Position numbers and translations under genes: made by a program | Assembly (NCBI GenBank): GCA_900617975.1 | Contig: UZAE01012015.1 | Location: 1-23,170 of the forward strand | Length of the DNA: 23,170 nt | From: Rodentolepis nana | Lineage: Eukaryota > Platyhelminthes > Cestoda > Cyclophyllidea > Hymenolepididae | Direction of reading: 5' to 3' | Notes under the pieces: generated by a model | The model's input: the letters and a program-made list of their open reading frames with translations, nothing else | The model's database searches: none | Told to the model about the DNA's origin: nothing | Shown here: positions 21,894 through 23,170 of the stretch, one piece after another | How positions within the stretch are numbered: position 1 is the stretch's first letter | Layout of the letters: the number at the start of each line of letters is the position of its first letter

Positions 21894-21914
21894 GGGTGGG
21901 GGTGGGGAGGGGGG
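21894..21914 (+). repeat. Strong G-quadruplex motif with single-base loops
   Basis: G-tracts of 3, 5, 4 and 6 bases are separated by single T, T and A residues. Four tracts with one-base loops is the arrangement regarded as most favourable for a stable parallel quadruplex. The flanks are A+T-rich, so the tract is compositionally isolated. Function is unknown. Confidence 0.75.
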
Positions 21915-23170
21915 AGCATATTATTAAATCATCATGGAGTTGGATAAGATTTAGCCTTTTCAAACTACCAAACCAATGTTTTCCAACTCATGATCCTGGC
22001 ATGTTTCATTGGAATATTAACTAAAAGAAAAGGTGGATGAAATTCGACGACTTGAACGTGGAAGCCACAATTTTACGCTTGCAATGAGTTGCCATTTGTA
22101 CCGAGTTATCTTATTAATCTTCGTGTCTTGCGATACCTACAAAGATTTAATGGTTGAAAATGGGAGAAATTAATGATGAATTTCTACTCTAATAGGACAG
22201 GGACTTTCATTGGTCTGTTACACCGAAATCAAGCAAATTCTGTTACGATTGATAGAAGGCACCCCACGTAAGCAAGGAATTGACTGTTTGTTAAGGAACT
22301 GAAATGTGACCCAACTCTCGTCTTTTGATTAAGTAACTGCTCATTCGCTCCATTTCAAATTTTTTGACTTGATTTAGATGTTGTAACTTACATGAACGGG
22401 TAGAACACATCTTGACTTACTCCATACCATCGTATATTCTGACGAATGGGAGAAGTCGATCTTACCTACGTAAACGTATCTCGAACGAAGATTATCATGT
22501 GCCAAGTATTGGGGATATGAACATCGCAAATGTATGCATAATTGACAATAGACCAATTTCATTTATCTACAAATAACTGTGAGCAATAATGTCGAACATC
22601 TACTCTGCGCTTCTTAACGTAGCCTCTCTAAAAACAAAACTCAACGTCCATAAAGAGCATTTCGACAATTCTATGCAACTACTAGGTGGTCGCCTTTTAC
22701 TTATCTTTGGCATTAACAAACAGTGATTTGAGCTTAGAGAGGCAAGAAAGCCTCTAATTATCATCTGTCCAAACAACCAGACTTATTTAAGCATGAATTA
22801 TTTACCTTTCTCATGTGAATAGATCTTGCAATTTGGAAATTATGGCAAATGGGAATGCTTTTTTCTCTTCTGAAATCAATTTCAAGTGTATTTTAATCAC
22901 TCAAAACCTTGTCTTATTTCTGCTTTTACATGGTCATATATGCGCCAAAATGCCAACTTTACGAAGGGAAAATTATAACCTGGCTATAGAGGTAAAGACA
23001 GGTATATTTCTCTGGCGGGTTTGCCTACACGAGGCAATGACGCATTTGTACTTTTGTCTGAACTGTCTAGACACTAAGCCAGAAATAATCAATATTCGTA
23101 TACATTTAGTGCTTCGAACAGCTCCTTAAAACAGGACCTCGCCAATTCAGGATCTAAATGAATATTGAGC
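21915..23170. other. No gene seen to window end
   Basis: The 104-codon open stretch at 22815-23129 (plus) is the longest outside the mariner element, but it has no recognisable domain, and its length is within chance at this composition. No other feature is supported. Confidence 0.45.

Noticed and set aside
22815..23129. A 104-codon open stretch near the right edge
   Set aside because: The length is near the chance expectation for the composition. No domain, splice context or codon pattern supports it.
1..23170. tRNA, rRNA, spliced-leader RNA, CRISPR array, LTR or LINE sequences
   Set aside because: I looked for B-box-like cores, regular spaced direct repeats and reverse-transcriptase motifs and found none that hold up. 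Manual reading could miss degraded copies.

Overview
This window looks like non-coding DNA from an A+T-rich animal (metazoan) genome, probably an invertebrate. By eye it is about two-thirds A+T, with no operon-like gene packing, no ribosome binding sites and no long uninterrupted reading frames. Its clearest gene remnant is a mariner transposase. Mariner elements move between distant animals, so this one does not identify the host, and I do not name a species.

Layout. (1) Positions 1-640 hold two copies of an unrecognised repeat of about 300-350 bp, arranged head to head. The first (A, minus orientation) has 30-bp terminal inverted repeats; the second (B, plus orientation) lacks its 5' tip and an internal block of about 28 bp. 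A third copy (C, plus) lies at about 15393-15745. (2) Positions 2654-3939 are a near-complete 1286-bp mariner element with matching termini, a degraded TA target duplication and a full-length transposase frame broken by one TGA codon. The DD34D catalytic triad is intact. (3) The remaining roughly 20 kb is A+T-rich sequence in which I can support no exon, tRNA, rRNA or CRISPR. It carries scattered G or C homopolymer tracts (about 1516-1559, 2186-2192, 10428-10455, 15856-15880, 16295-16313, 21894-21914), a TC microsatellite and several short perfect palindromes.

Nothing here suggests genes working together. The window reads as intergenic or long-intron DNA colonised by a decayed cut-and-paste transposon and a small non-autonomous repeat family. 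The points most worth following are the unclassified TIR-bearing repeat, its foldback arrangement at the left edge, and the nearly intact mariner. I saw no convincing sign of a new multi-gene system.
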